From contig NZ_QQWI01000002.1 in the NCBI RefSeq assembly GCF_004125825.1, forward strand, positions 363,671 to 427,670: a stretch of DNA of 64,000 bases, given 5' to 3'. Shown one piece after another: positions 52,422 to 61,988 of the stretch; position 1 is the first letter of the stretch, and each line of letters opens with the position of its first letter. The notes below the pieces were generated by a model. That model ran no database searches and was not told the DNA's origin. It was given only the letters and a program-made list of their open reading frames with translations. Source of the DNA: Fusibacter sp. A1 (GTDB lineage Bacteria > Bacillota > Clostridia > Peptostreptococcales > Acidaminobacteraceae). The position numbers and the translations under genes are program-made.

Positions 52422-52525
52422 TGAAATTTCATAATGCATATGGTGGAGGTTTTACCCGTATATAATATCGGGTTAACGTAAAACTAACATGGATATGTTA
52501 TCTTTCTATCGAAGGAGTTGAGAAT

Positions 52526-54319
52526 ATGCTTGTAACAAACGAACCAACCATTGATAGTCGAACTGGATTGTTTCATAGTATCCTCATTGAAGAAAGCGTG
52601 ACCACTTTCTATCAACCCATTGTCAGTTTGAAAACTGCTAATGTCATGGGATATGAAGCATTGTCAAGAGGTCCTCAAAACACTGAATTTTATTCACCTA
52701 TAGAAATGATCAAAGCCGCTCATGAACATGATAAGTTATGGGAACTTGAGATGCTCTTTAGGCAGAAGGCTCTGGAACGTGCTAAAGAAATCAGTCCTGA
52801 AAAGTACCTTTTCATCAATGTAGATCCTGATATCATCAAATCTAGTGATTTTAAAACAGGGTTGACCAAAGAATGCCTTGATGAAATGGAAATCTCCGAA
52901 AAATCCATTGTTTTTGAAATCACAGAAAGGACTTCCATCAATGATTATGTGTCCTTTCAGATTGTTTTGGAACATTATCGAAATCAAGGATACAAGATTG
53001 CCATTGATGATGTGGGGGCTGGATATTCTGGACTAAAAACCATCAACGAAGTAAGACCTGATTTCATCAAAATTGATATGGATCTTATAAGAAACATCGA
53101 CAAAGATGCTTTTAAGCAAGCGCTTTTAAAAGCGTTTGTCGATACAGCCGTCAAAACGAATATCATGCTGATTGCAGAAGGTATTGAAACAAAAGAGGAA
53201 CTTAAAACACTCATCATGCTTGGGGTTCATGCAGGACAAGGATATTATCTTCAAAAACCATCGCCCAAGTTTGAAGACCTTGAACCTGAAGTGGTCAAAC
53301 GTATAGAGGACTATAACAAAATATCAAATAATCTAAATTCATATGCCCAGGATTATCACTATATCTCAAACCTTGTGTATGGTCATAAGCACTGCACATT
53401 TGAATCAATGATCGAAAGCAAAACCGTCAAGCAGCATCTTGAAAAAGAAAACTTGACTAGCGCTTGTATCTGCGAGCACGATTATCCCGTAGGACTCTTG
53501 ATGAAGCATAACATCGATTCGAAACTATCTGGACGCTATGGTTATTCACTCTATTCCAATCGACCGGTCTCAAAAGTCATGAATGCAAATCCCTTGATTG
53601 TAGATTCCTATACGCCAATTAGCGTTGTGGCAAAACGCGCGATGGAACGGTCAGATGATGAGATATTTGATGATATCATTGTGACAAAATCTTCGAAATA
53701 CTATGGAATTGTTTCGATGAAAAAAATCTTTGAATATACGCTAATGTTTGAAAAAAACAATGCCAAGGAACACAACCCGCTTTCAGGTCTTCCGGGCAAT
53801 CCAATTATTAAGCGGGTCATGTCGGATTTTGTGACCTACAAAAATAATTCATGTATATGCTATCTGGATATCAATGATTTCAAAATATACAATGATGTAT
53901 ATGGCTTTGAAAGTGGAGACAATATGATCCGTTTTTTGGCACAACTCATACAGGATAATGTCAAAAAAATATTTCCGTCTTCTAGTTTTATCGGTCATGT
54001 GGGAGGCGATGACTTCATCATAATAATTAACGGTGTATCTGAAGAGTATCATCAAGTGCTTCAAAACATTTTGGACGATTTTGAGAAAAACAAAGTCTTT
54101 CTGTTCTCCGACAAACACATCATGAATAATAAGATTGTTTCAGAGGACAGGTTCGGTGTGATGAGGGAATTTCCACTCACTAAGCTTGCAATTGCTGGAA
54201 TTGCAGGTGATTTATCAAAATATAGGAGTTCGGATTATTTAAGTGAGGCCTTGGCAGGACTAAAAAAAGAAGTAAAACAGACTTCGGATAGCAGTTATAA
54301 AATTATTATGAAGTACTAG
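52526..54319 (+). CDS. EAL-CBS-GGDEF c-di-GMP protein
   Basis: The 597-residue protein has an EAL domain (about 20-262) with the full catalytic set: YEALSRG, FINVDPD, FEITERT, IAIDDVGAGYSGL, IKIDMD, IAEGIE and GQGYYLQKP. A CBS-pair region (about 270-415) and a C-terminal GGDEF-like domain (about 425-590, HVGGDDFIIII) follow. No transmembrane segment is seen. This order is found in cytoplasmic phosphodiesterases whose CBS pair senses nucleotides. The EAL part looks active; GGDDF may be weakly active or a GTP-binding regulator. GAAGGAG precedes the ATG. Monocistronic. Confidence 0.92.
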   Translation: MLVTNEPTIDSRTGLFHSILIEESVTTFYQPIVSLKTANVMGYEALSRGPQNTEFYSPIEMIKAAHEHDKLWELEMLFRQKALERAKEISPEKYLFINVDPDIIKSSDFKTGLTKECLDEMEISEKSIVFEITERTSINDYVSFQIVLEHYRNQGYKIAIDDVGAGYSGLKTINEVRPDFIKIDMDLIRNIDKDAFKQALLKAFVDTAVKTNIMLIAEGIETKEELKTLIMLGVHAGQGYYLQKPSPKFEDLEPEVVKRIEDYNKISNNLNSYAQDYHYISNLVYGHKHCTFESMIESKTVKQHLEKENLTSACICEHDYPVGLLMKHNIDSKLSGRYGYSLYSNRPVSKVMNANPLIVDSYTPISVVAKRAMERSDDEIFDDIIVTKSSKYYGIVSMKKIFEYTLMFEKNNAKEHNPLSGLPGNPIIKRVMSDFVTYKNNSCICYLDINDFKIYNDVYGFESGDNMIRFLAQLIQDNVKKIFPSSSFIGHVGGDDFIIIINGVSEEYHQVLQNILDDFEKNKVFLFSDKHIMNNKIVSEDRFGVMREFPLTKLAIAGIAGDLSKYRSSDYLSEALAGLKKEVKQTSDSSYKIIMKY

Positions 54320-54521
54320 ATAATTCGTGAAAGGAATCAGTACTCGGCATCACAGGCATCAAGTGGCCGGTTGTGGCAATCGGAGACAGGCTTCAGTCGA
54401 AGGTCTTTGAAGGGACTTGTAGTAGATACGAGGGAGTTTGCCTAACGATAAAATGAGTAGACTGTTCCGCTATGCTAATGAGCGACTCTTTATGAATAGA
54501 AGATATAAATGTAAGCTGTTT

Positions 54522-54550
54522 TTGACATTATGTAAAAATAGTTTTACAAT
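54522..54550 (+). promoter_or_regulatory. Promoter with palindromic operator of the membrane/XRE pair
   Basis: TTGACA (54522-54527), 17 bases, TACAAT (54545-54550). TGTAAAA-ATAG-TTTTACA (54531-54548) fills the spacer and overlaps the -10, a likely site for the XRE protein encoded downstream. Confidence 0.75.
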
Positions 54551-54569
54551 ATGATTAAGGAGGTGCTTT

Positions 54570-55007
54570 ATGAGTAAGCCAATGAAATTCAGCATTATTC
54601 AAGTCGGTGCATGGTTGCTAATCGGAATCATCCTGCTTCTTGTATTCAATCAAGAAGGTGTTGTTGAGCAGTGGGGAGACAATCAAAACAAGACCCTGCT
54701 TGTGGCGTCCTTATTCATTTTTGGATTTTCAAGTGATTTCATCTTAAGACTGATAGAAAAAAGCAAACGACATGGTTTCAGTCGCGATGAAAGGGACCAA
54801 CTGATACAGTCAAAGGCCATGAATTTTGGTTTTATCTTAACGCTGATCTATGTGTTTCTGGTTACGATTACTCTCTATGTAAAATATGAAGACGCGGGTC
54901 TTATGCCGGTAGGCTATATGTGGTTTGTAGCTTACAGTACAATTGTAATTGCCAACCTTAGTATGGGTATACCAAGTATTTGCTACTATAAGAAACAGGG
55001 CTACTAA
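54570..55007 (+). CDS. Four-helix membrane protein (DUF2178-like)
   Basis: The 145-residue protein has helices at about 10-28, 46-63, 88-107 and 115-135. A cytoplasmic RDERDQLIQSKAMNFGFIL segment between helices 2 and 3 is typical of small membrane proteins paired with XRE regulators (DUF2178-like). AAGGAGG precedes the ATG. Its stop overlaps the regulator start by one base. Confidence 0.78.
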   Translation: MSKPMKFSIIQVGAWLLIGIILLLVFNQEGVVEQWGDNQNKTLLVASLFIFGFSSDFILRLIEKSKRHGFSRDERDQLIQSKAMNFGFILTLIYVFLVTITLYVKYEDAGLMPVGYMWFVAYSTIVIANLSMGIPSICYYKKQGY

Positions 55008-55225
55008 TGGAAATGATCAATCATCTAAGGCAAATAAGAAGGACTCAAAATATCACTCAGCAAGATTTGGCAGATGCTGTAGACTGCACAAGACAAACCA
55101 TCATCGCCCTTGAACAGAACAAGTACAACCCTTCATTACTACTGGCCTTAAAACTTTCTAGAGAGTTAAACACGCCGGTAGATGAGATTTTTAGCCTCAA
55201 TAAGGAAAAGGGCAGCCAAGAGTAA
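55007..55225 (+). CDS. XRE-family (YozG/YgzD-type) transcriptional regulator
   Basis: The 72-residue single helix-turn-helix protein (about 4-60: LRQIRRTQNITQQDLADAVDCTRQTIIALEQNKYNPSLLLALKLSRELNTPVDEIF) is the short type that sits beside a small membrane protein. It is coupled to that gene by TAATG and probably binds the palindrome in the shared promoter. Confidence 0.93.
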   Translation: MEMINHLRQIRRTQNITQQDLADAVDCTRQTIIALEQNKYNPSLLLALKLSRELNTPVDEIFSLNKEKGSQE

Positions 55226-55278
55226 TAATCCCTTGTTGTTTAAGGATTTATCGACTAGAACTGAAAAGCTAAGGTCTT

Positions 55279-55314
55279 GAAGAGTCATTCAAATTGGAGA
55301 TGACTCTTTTTTAT
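55279..55314 (+). terminator. Terminator of the membrane/XRE operon
   Basis: AGAGTCAT pairs with ATGACTCT across an 11-base loop, then TTTTTTATT. Confidence 0.75.
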
Positions 55315-55360
55315 TGTCCAAAAATCGGATCACTCATGAGCTTGCTCGGGTGATACTGAA

Positions 55361-55432
55361 TATCAAACGAAATCATCTAAATTTCATACTACTGAAGAAT
55401 AAATTGGAAGAAATTATTGTATAATGAAGTGA
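55361..55432 (+). repeat. Recurrent promoter-like module, copy A
   Basis: TATCAAACGA, then AATTTCATACT and TTATTGTATAATGA (TATAAT 55420-55425) align with copies B (55779-55850) and C (57420-57498), and partly with D near 38242. Confidence 0.55.
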
Positions 55433-55534
55433 TAAAGCAAGATATGTAATTTGATACAATAAGTAGTCTGCCATCAGATAAGATAAAAAGGCATGCAAAT
55501 TGGGCAAGTTGTTTTTAGCCTTTTGCATACCATT

Positions 55535-55708
55535 TCTAATAGACTACTTGAAAAAGCAGGTTTTCAGGTAGAAGGCAGCATCAGGGACATGTATTTGTTT
55601 AGAGACGAGTATCATGACCATTACCTGATGTCAATTCTAAAAGGGAATACAATCATCTTTGTAGGGGAAGGTCTTGTATCTTCCCGTAGTACTTTGCACT
55701 ATTACTGA
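55535..55708 (+). pseudogene. C-terminal fragment of a RimJ/RimL-type acetyltransferase
   Basis: SNRLLEKAGFQVEG...EYHDHYLMSILKG (37 residues) closely matches the end of the intact GNAT gene at 56079. It sits behind a similar promoter module. The N-terminal 140 or so residues are absent, so it is the remnant of a duplicated gene. Confidence 0.75.
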
Positions 55709-56078
55709 TTTATGACTAAAACTAGACTTGTTCCACATTGCAAACAGAGTTTAACCCCCCTCTCTAATCGAGACTGATAATCAAACGATTTCACAGAAAA
55801 TTCATACTTTAATGATATTATGTGGAATTGAACTATTGTATAATATATGCAGTGGTTAAAACGGTAATAGTTCATACATACTACTCATTTCAGGCACTTT
55901 CATCTACTACTAAATTCAACTTCTTACATGTCTTACTTGGAGTCATAAAGATTTAGAAAGCTAAATGGCATGACAGGCATCCAAAGCAGTTTAAGGAATA
56001 TCACGAGCTAAAAGAGATACCGAACCAGTGTTAAGCGTGCAGTCAGCATAACCAGTCTTGATTTATTGAGGATGAACG
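55709..56078 (+). repeat. Intergenic region with recurrent promoter-like module, copy B
   Basis: Copy B (about 55779-55850) has ATTCATACTTTAATGA, GAACTATTGTATAATA and TATAAT at 55839-55844. The rest up to the GNAT start holds no gene that I can support. Confidence 0.5.
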
Positions 56079-56627
56079 ATGAATCTAACCCCAATACTAA
56101 AAACAGAACGACTAACCTTAAGAATGTTTCAAGAAAGTGACTTGCCATTCCTACTTAGTCACTTTAGTGACGTAGCCGTTTGCGAATACTTGATGGATAA
56201 CGAACGGATCAAAACGATGGACGAAGCCAAAGAAATCCTAACTTGGAGTTACGGTGACAAAAAATGCCCTACAAACAACAGATGGATGATCATTGAAGAT
56301 CAGACGAACCTACCGATAGGAACGATCGGTTTCCACCGCTGGGACAAGCAAAACAAGATAGCAGAAATCGGATATGACCTATCGCCGACTAAATGGTCCA
56401 AAGGCTATATGTCAGAAGCCATCAAAGAAACACTGGTCTTTCTATTCGACCGATTAGACGTGGACAAAGTACAAGCCATCGTACACGTTGACAATGCCCC
56501 GTCAAAACGCTTGTTGGAAAAAACGGGCTTTCGGATTGAAGGAAATATCAGAAACATCTATTTTTTAAAAGGGGAATACCATGACCATTATCTGATGACG
56601 ATTCAAAAAAGCGATTACAAGGAATAA
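56079..56627 (+). CDS. RimJ/RimL-type GNAT acetyltransferase
   Basis: The 182-residue protein has the RimL-group start LKTERLTLRMFQESDLPFLLSHF, the acetyl-CoA motif region EIGYDLSPTKWSKGYMSEAIKETLVFLF (about 95-122), and the end PSKRLLEKTGFRIEG...EYHDHYLM. Such enzymes acetylate N-termini of ribosomal proteins or small molecules. GAGGATG precedes the ATG. A truncated paralogue lies just upstream. Confidence 0.92.
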   Translation: MNLTPILKTERLTLRMFQESDLPFLLSHFSDVAVCEYLMDNERIKTMDEAKEILTWSYGDKKCPTNNRWMIIEDQTNLPIGTIGFHRWDKQNKIAEIGYDLSPTKWSKGYMSEAIKETLVFLFDRLDVDKVQAIVHVDNAPSKRLLEKTGFRIEGNIRNIYFLKGEYHDHYLMTIQKSDYKE

Positions 56628-56684
56628 TGGTTTATTTTTAAAAAAAGCCAATCAAACGCATTACGATCGACTTACTACCAAAAA

Positions 56685-56721
56685 CTCGCGTAGTTGCTGG
56701 TCTTGTGCCAGCCCTCTCGAT
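56685..56721 (+). repeat. Dispersed hairpin repeat R1, copy 3
   Basis: CTCGCGTAGTT and hairpin GCTGG-TCTTGTG-CCAGC (56696-56712), followed by CCTCTCGAT; aligns with copies at 28975 and 34598. Confidence 0.75.
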
Positions 56722-57326
56722 ACACTGGGCCAATTGCATCACTTAATAATCAACTGCGAAATCATCATGCTTTCGTTAGGTGTTGTGTTGGCAGTAGTTA
56801 TGGCGCTGTTGTCAAAACGAAAGAAAACTTAGGGGGTCCTAAGACTAATTCTGTAGTAGAGAAAAAACAAGAACAAGAAGTTGAAAACAAAAACGAAGCG
56901 ATTTTTGATTACCTAGAACAGCATGTCAAAGATTTCAGTCCGACAGATGATGAGTCTGAATTTATCACCAATAAACTATCATTTGCTAATGGCAAGGTTT
57001 CTATCGGAGGATGGTTTATCTTCCCTTATATCGGCACGATGATCTCATTTGTGTTACTAGTGGTCAGCGCCATATTCTTAGTTCCTAGTGGCATAATCAC
57101 AGCATTGGTCACTAATGTTGCATTAATGCTGCTTCTTGGTTTCATCATGTACAACATAACCAAGAAAAAGCGATTAACGATTCATTTGTTTAAAGGGTAT
57201 TACATTCTGGCTATCATACTTAAGCTAATGACAGTCAACAAGGATTATACCGGCCTTACTTTTTCTGTTATCTGGCTGGCTTACTTCTTCATGTCAAAGC
57301 GAGTCAAATATACATTTGTAGAATAA
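56694..57326 (+). CDS. Membrane protein with uncertain, possibly frameshifted N-terminus
   Basis: The frame codes for 210 residues. From about residue 52 it looks real: a charged KKQEQEVENKNEAIFDYLEQHVKDF stretch, then four hydrophobic helices (about 103-202). The first 50 residues read through repeat R1 and have no normal start or ribosome site. In the next frame, an ATG near 56768 gives a hydrophobic helix ending in LLSKRKKT just before the charged stretch. A single-base shift would join the two, so the gene may be frameshifted or truncated. No family recognised. Confidence 0.5.
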   Translation: MLVLCQPSRYTGPIASLNNQLRNHHAFVRCCVGSSYGAVVKTKENLGGPKTNSVVEKKQEQEVENKNEAIFDYLEQHVKDFSPTDDESEFITNKLSFANGKVSIGGWFIFPYIGTMISFVLLVVSAIFLVPSGIITALVTNVALMLLLGFIMYNITKKKRLTIHLFKGYYILAIILKLMTVNKDYTGLTFSVIWLAYFFMSKRVKYTFVE

Positions 57327-57669
57327 ACACGTAACCCCTAACCAATTAGTGATTTTTGAAGAGCTTTTTAAAGTACAATAGAATCAGACCGAGTTGTGTA
57401 TAAACCCACAACCAATTGAGACTGATTACCACATGAATTCATAGAAATTTCATACTTTAATGAAACATTATGGTAGCGAACTATTGTATAATAAAGAGGT
57501 GCGAACAAGTTTTTCCAGTTCAAACAACTCATCTTAAATTACGCTCTTGAAAACTCTTGAAATCCTCTTGAAAACTGATATAAGAGAAACGGATTCAAAC
57601 GGTGTGTTCAATTTGAGCAGCCGTTTTTTTGTTGTGATACTTGTTGAAGGATGATAGGAAAGAGGATTT
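57327..57669 (+). other. Leader region: promoter-like module C, short repeats and a terminator-like hairpin
   Basis: Module C (57420-57498; TATAAT 57487-57492) is followed by three CTCTTGAAA repeats (57543-57572). A stem AAACGG/CCGTTT with T run (57587-57632) lies upstream of the helicase start. This could be a plain terminator or an attenuator; no T-box or known riboswitch motif was seen. Confidence 0.5.
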
Positions 57670-60341
57670 ATGGGACTTTTTTTAATAATGGTTAGTTTCA
57701 TTTCAATTGGTGCTTACATACTGTTGAAGCCAAAAGATGATTTGTTAATCAAATATGAGAATGAACTTTCGCATTTTTCAAAGGAGTACTATGAACGAAT
57801 ATCTTGTAATAGTTCCTACATCACACATGATCAAATAGATTGGTTAACACAGTCATATAAACACATGTATAATGCTCTGAATAAACAAAAATTAATCAAA
57901 AAATCATCATCCGTCTCTCAATTTGTTGATGCCCTGAAAAATATTGAGATCACAGTTTCAGAGATGAATAGAAGGTTTATCAAAGATGAGATTGATAGAT
58001 GTTCAGTGTTGTTTGACAATATTGATGGTCGTTCTTTAGATCGGCAACAACGAGAAGCTGTTGTTAATCAGGAGATCAATCAACTTGTACTAGCAGGTGC
58101 TGGGTCAGGAAAGACATTGACTATCGCAGCCAAAACAAAGTACTTAGTGGATGAGTTAAGCTACAAACCACAAGAAATTTTGCTAGTTTCATTCACAAAA
58201 AAGTCGCGCAAGAAATGCAAGAACGAATCCAAAACAAACTTAAAATCCAAGTAGATGTCAAAACTTTTCATAAGATGGGACTAGACATAATAGCTGCTTG
58301 TGAAGCACAGCGACCGGATATCCTAGACAGTGCAGAAATGACAAATATCATCAATCAATTTTTCGATGAGTTTGTTCTTAAGTCAAAAGAACTGCTTAGT
58401 GCAATTATTGAATTTTTTGCCTGTTACCTACATGTACAAAAATCCCATGAGGAGTTTGAAACTGCAGACGAGTTCATGAGTCATATTATGAGTGAGCAAT
58501 TCAGTACATTAAAGGGATCACAAGAAAAAATACTAAGTGAACTCAAAATGGAACATGTCACGATTTATGGTGAGCGTGTTAAAAGTCATGAAGAGCTAAT
58601 GATTGCCAATTTCTTATTTCTGAATGGAATTAAATATGAGTATGAAAAAGTTTATCCATTTGAGCCAGATGATAAATACCGAAAAAGGTATAGACCAGAT
58701 TTTTATCTTTCAGATTACGACTTGTATTTTGAACATTTCGGGATTGATGCGAATGGTGATTTACCATACTTATCTGATGTGGAAGCCACAAAATATAAAG
58801 AAGGAATTGAATGGAAACGGTCTTTCCACAAAAAGAATGGAACCGTACTTATTGAAACTTATTCCTATTTCAATAGTCAGGGTATCCTTTTGCAAAAACT
58901 TGAATCCATCTTGAAAGCGAATCAAGTTGAGTTAAGACCAATAGATCGCGTAGAACTCTATAGGCAACTTAATCTCAGAAAAAAAGATAAGCAGTTTTCA
59001 GAGTTTAAAAAGTTGTTAAGTACATTCATCAATCTCTATAAATCTAATGGTTATGATCTTTCACACTTTGAGGTACTAAATAGTAATATCAATGAGCATA
59101 AAAACTACAATCTTATCCGTACTAAATTGTTCTTTAGTATTGTAAAGCCACTTTATGAATATTATGAAAGTTCTTTAGTCAAAAGAGGGTGCATAGATTT
59201 CAACGATATGATCAACAAAGCGAAAAAATATGTTGAAGGTGGCTACAAAGTTCAAACGTACAAATATATGATGATTGACGAATACCAAGATATTTCTAAA
59301 GGCAGATATAGACTAGTGAATGCGTTAAGAAACCAGTCTGGCGCAAAACTGATGTGTGTAGGTGACGACTGGCAATCAATCTACCGTTTTGCAGGAAGTG
59401 ACATATCATTGTTTTCAGAGTTTGAACATCACTTTGGATTTTACGCGTTAACGAAAATTGAAAATACGTATCGTAATTCTCAAGAGCTAATTGATATTGC
59501 AGGACATTTCATTCAAAAAAATCATATCCAGCTGAAAAAGACACTGAAATCAAGTAAAAGAATTAATGCGCCTATATGCTTAATGGAATATGATAGCGAG
59601 CTAAGTCGGATAAATGCATTAAGATCAATACTAGATAATCTGGTAATGCAATTTGGTAATGAGGTCGATGTGATGCTATTAGGAAGAAATTCATTTGATT
59701 GTGACGACATATTTAAAAGTACTGGTTTTATACGTGCCGATAACAATGGACGAATTAAATACACATCTTATCCGAACATGAAAATAACCTTCATGACAGC
59801 ACATAAATCTAAGGGTTTAGAAGCAACCGCAGTAATTATACTTAATGCAATAAATCATCGACTAGGATTCCCTAACCAAATGGCGGATGACCCACTTCTC
59901 AATTATGTGTTAACACACGCTGACCCATATCATTATGCAGAGGAGCGACGATTGTTTTATGTTGCACTAACACGAACAATGAATACCACCTATGTTTTAG
60001 TACCGCAACAAAGTAAATCAGTATTTATTACTGAATTGGAGAAATACGCCGGTGTTACTATAGAAAAGCGATTTCTTGATCCAAGCCACCACAATATACC
60101 GAAATGTCCAAAATGCAAAGTTGGACTACTTGTAAAAAGGCAGTCAAATAGAGGAAACAGTTTTGCAGGCTGTAGTAACTATCCAAGTTGTGATTATACA
60201 ATAAATGATATATCAGTTTTAACGTCGGCGCAGATATGTGTAGCTTGTGGTGGATTCTTACTCAAAAGGAAAGGTAAGTTTGGAAATTTCAAAGGTTGTT
60301 CAAATTACCCAGTATGCAAGAAAACGATAAAAATGAACTGA
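57670..60341 (+). CDS. UvrD/helicase IV-type DNA helicase with zinc fingers, interrupted by a -1 frameshift
   Basis: Two overlapping frames (57670-58254 and 58215-60341) form one SF1 helicase. The first carries an N-terminal hydrophobic segment and Walker A AGAGSGKT. The break falls in motif Ia at VSFTKK, and the second frame resumes with VAQEMQERIQNKL. It continues with a nuclease-like insertion (YRPDFYLSDYDLYFEHFGI, as in HelD/helicase IV), IDEYQD (motif II), GDDWQSIYRFAG, the later helicase motifs, and two C-terminal topoisomerase-type zinc fingers (CPKC...GCSNYPSC, CVAC...GCSNYPVC). The shift occurs at A_AAA_AAG (58197-58203), a classic slippery site. It is either programmed frameshifting or a lost A, making a pseudogene. 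Confidence 0.8.
58197..58203 (+). other. A_AAA_AAG slippery heptamer at the helicase frame junction
   Basis: In the first frame the codons are ACA AAA AAG TCG. Slipping back one base gives GTC GCG CAA, the correct helicase continuation. The heptamer has the phase needed for -1 slippage, as in E. coli dnaX. No strong downstream hairpin is evident. Confidence 0.7.
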
Positions 60342-60436
60342 TTTTACTCACAAATGGTTCAGAAGGGCTATAAGTAGAATATCAAAGTATATTAGAAATT
60401 TAATCTAATACAAAAATGCAATCCTAGGGGGAACAA

Positions 60437-61507
60437 ATGCAACTATTCAGCAAAATGAAGGAACCGGTATTTTTGAAAGAAAGCAGCGACCTAGAACAAC
60501 AGTTAATAAAACTAAAAGAACTGGAGCCTAAGCTTAACGAAGAAGGTAAAGCAAAGCTACTTCAAGAAATGAAAATGATCGAGTATGGCTTGTTAGGTGA
60601 GAAGAACATAGCATTTGAACTGAAAAATAGCCATATGCCAATGTTTGTTTTACATGACATCTATTTAGAAAGTGAAGACCTAACAGCTCAAATTGATTAC
60701 CTAGTATTCACTCGAAAGCTTTGTTTTGTAATTGAATCAAAAAATATGGTTGGAGATATTGAAATCAACGCTAACGGCGATTTCATCAGGACAACAAAAT
60801 TCGGGCACAAGAAAAACCGAGAAGGAATTTACTCACCGATAACACAAAACCAAAGACATCTAGAGTTAATGAAGAAAATTAGACTCGATAATGCAGATAA
60901 CATACTATAAAAGTTTATGATCGGTCGCTACTTTGAACATCTCTATAAGCCCATAGTAGTCCTAGCCAATCCCAAAACGGTACTAAATGCAAAGTTTGCA
61001 AAGAAAGCGACTAAAAACCAAGTAATCAGGGCCGATCAGCTAGTAAAGTATATAAAAGACCAAGAGAATCAGTGTAAAGAACCAGCTAATTCAGATGCAC
61101 AGCTACAAGCATGGGCAGAACGATTTTTGACTGCACATATAGATAAAGAGCATGATTATACAAAAAAGTTCAGTAAATACCTAATAGATCAAAACATCGA
61201 AATTACTGCAGTAGCAAAAGTTGATGAACCAGAGTTAAGTGATATTTTATCTACTGATATGCCAAAGTTTGAAGATGAAAGCCTTATCAAAGACATGAAA
61301 AAATTCAGATTGGAAAGAAGTAGAAGCGAAAAAATAAAGCCGTATTTCATTTATAACGACAAGCAACTTACTGAGTTGATTGAAAAGATGCCTGTAACAT
61401 TTGAGGCGTTAAAATCTGTAAATGGCTTTGGTGATGTAAAAGTGAATAAATATGGTGATGAGATTATTGAGATCATTCAAAAGCATCTGGTTAGGTATAG
61501 ATTTTGA
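60437..61507 (+). pseudogene. NERD-HRDC nuclease-related protein split by an in-frame stop
   Basis: The frame continues from 60437 to 61507 with a single TAA at 60908-60910 and an ATG six bases later in the same frame. The first part (157 residues) is a NERD domain (GEKNIAFEL, AQIDYLVFT, FVIESKN: the D/ExK nuclease core). The second (196 residues) continues the NERD family sequence (VVLANPKTVLNAKF) and ends in an HRDC domain (SVNGFGDVKVNKYG). Together they match single-chain NERD-HRDC proteins. A nonsense mutation is most likely; two separate chains or readthrough are possible. AGGGGG precedes the ATG. Confidence 0.75.
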
Positions 61508-61552
61508 ATTAGCCAATAGGTGTATACTAGTCTACTAAATTTGAGGAGAGAT

Positions 61553-61943
61553 ATGAACATCAATGAGTTATCGAATGACGCTATAATTCAAGCATATGCT
61601 GATATTATATATGAGTTAAAGAAACGGGAAATAGTACGGACTAAAAATATCATTGGTGATTTGGGTGAATATTTGGCAATTAGCCATTACTGTCAAGCAC
61701 GAGGCTTACCCAAATTACAATTTGCACCCCCCCAGTACTAAAAATATCGATGCAATAAGTAAAGACGGTGAAAGATACAGCATTAAATCAACGTTTTCAG
61801 GTACAACAAGTGAACAACTCGTGCCGTTCACCCACATGCCGTATGTCAGTGTCACTCATTTCTCTACGGCATCATTATACAGCTACTCGGTGAGCGGCAC
61901 CTTTATTACAACTTATAAGTTGAAATTTTGCTGTCAAGACTAA
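61553..61943 (+). pseudogene. Restriction-endonuclease-like protein, frameshifted at a C run and truncated
   Basis: From the ATG at 61553 (GAGGAGAG upstream) the frame reads IIGDLGEYLAISHYCQARGL and LPKLQFAPP. It then hits a run of seven C and a stop at 61741. The next frame continues STKNIDAISKDGERYSIKSTFSG, a PD-(D/E)xK-like core seen in DUF6998/type II restriction-like proteins. After that the normal C-terminus is replaced by unrelated sequence containing a large hairpin. The gene is broken at least twice. Confidence 0.65.
61821..61900. repeat. Large nested imperfect inverted repeat
   Basis: GTGCCGTTCACC (61821-61832) pairs with GGTGAGCGGCAC (61889-61900) with one mismatch. Inside it, ATGCCGT (61836-61842) pairs with ACGGCAT (61866-61872) around a 23-base loop. 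It lies where the restriction-like gene loses its family sequence, so it could be the end of a small mobile element. Confidence 0.65.
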
Positions 61944-61988
61944 AATATAGTTTCAAATTTAGAGATATTGCACCCAGAGGTTACTACA

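Noticed and set aside
54320..54521. Gene remnant before the membrane/XRE operon
   Set aside because: Open stretches exist, but none has a ribosome site or recognisable family sequence.
57543..57572. CRISPR-like repeat array
   Set aside because: The three CTCTTGAAA units are too short and too close together, with no spacers or cas genes.
61821..61900. Integron attC-like site
   Set aside because: The nested palindrome lacks the GTTRRRY/RYYYAAC core boxes, and no integrase or cassette array is present.
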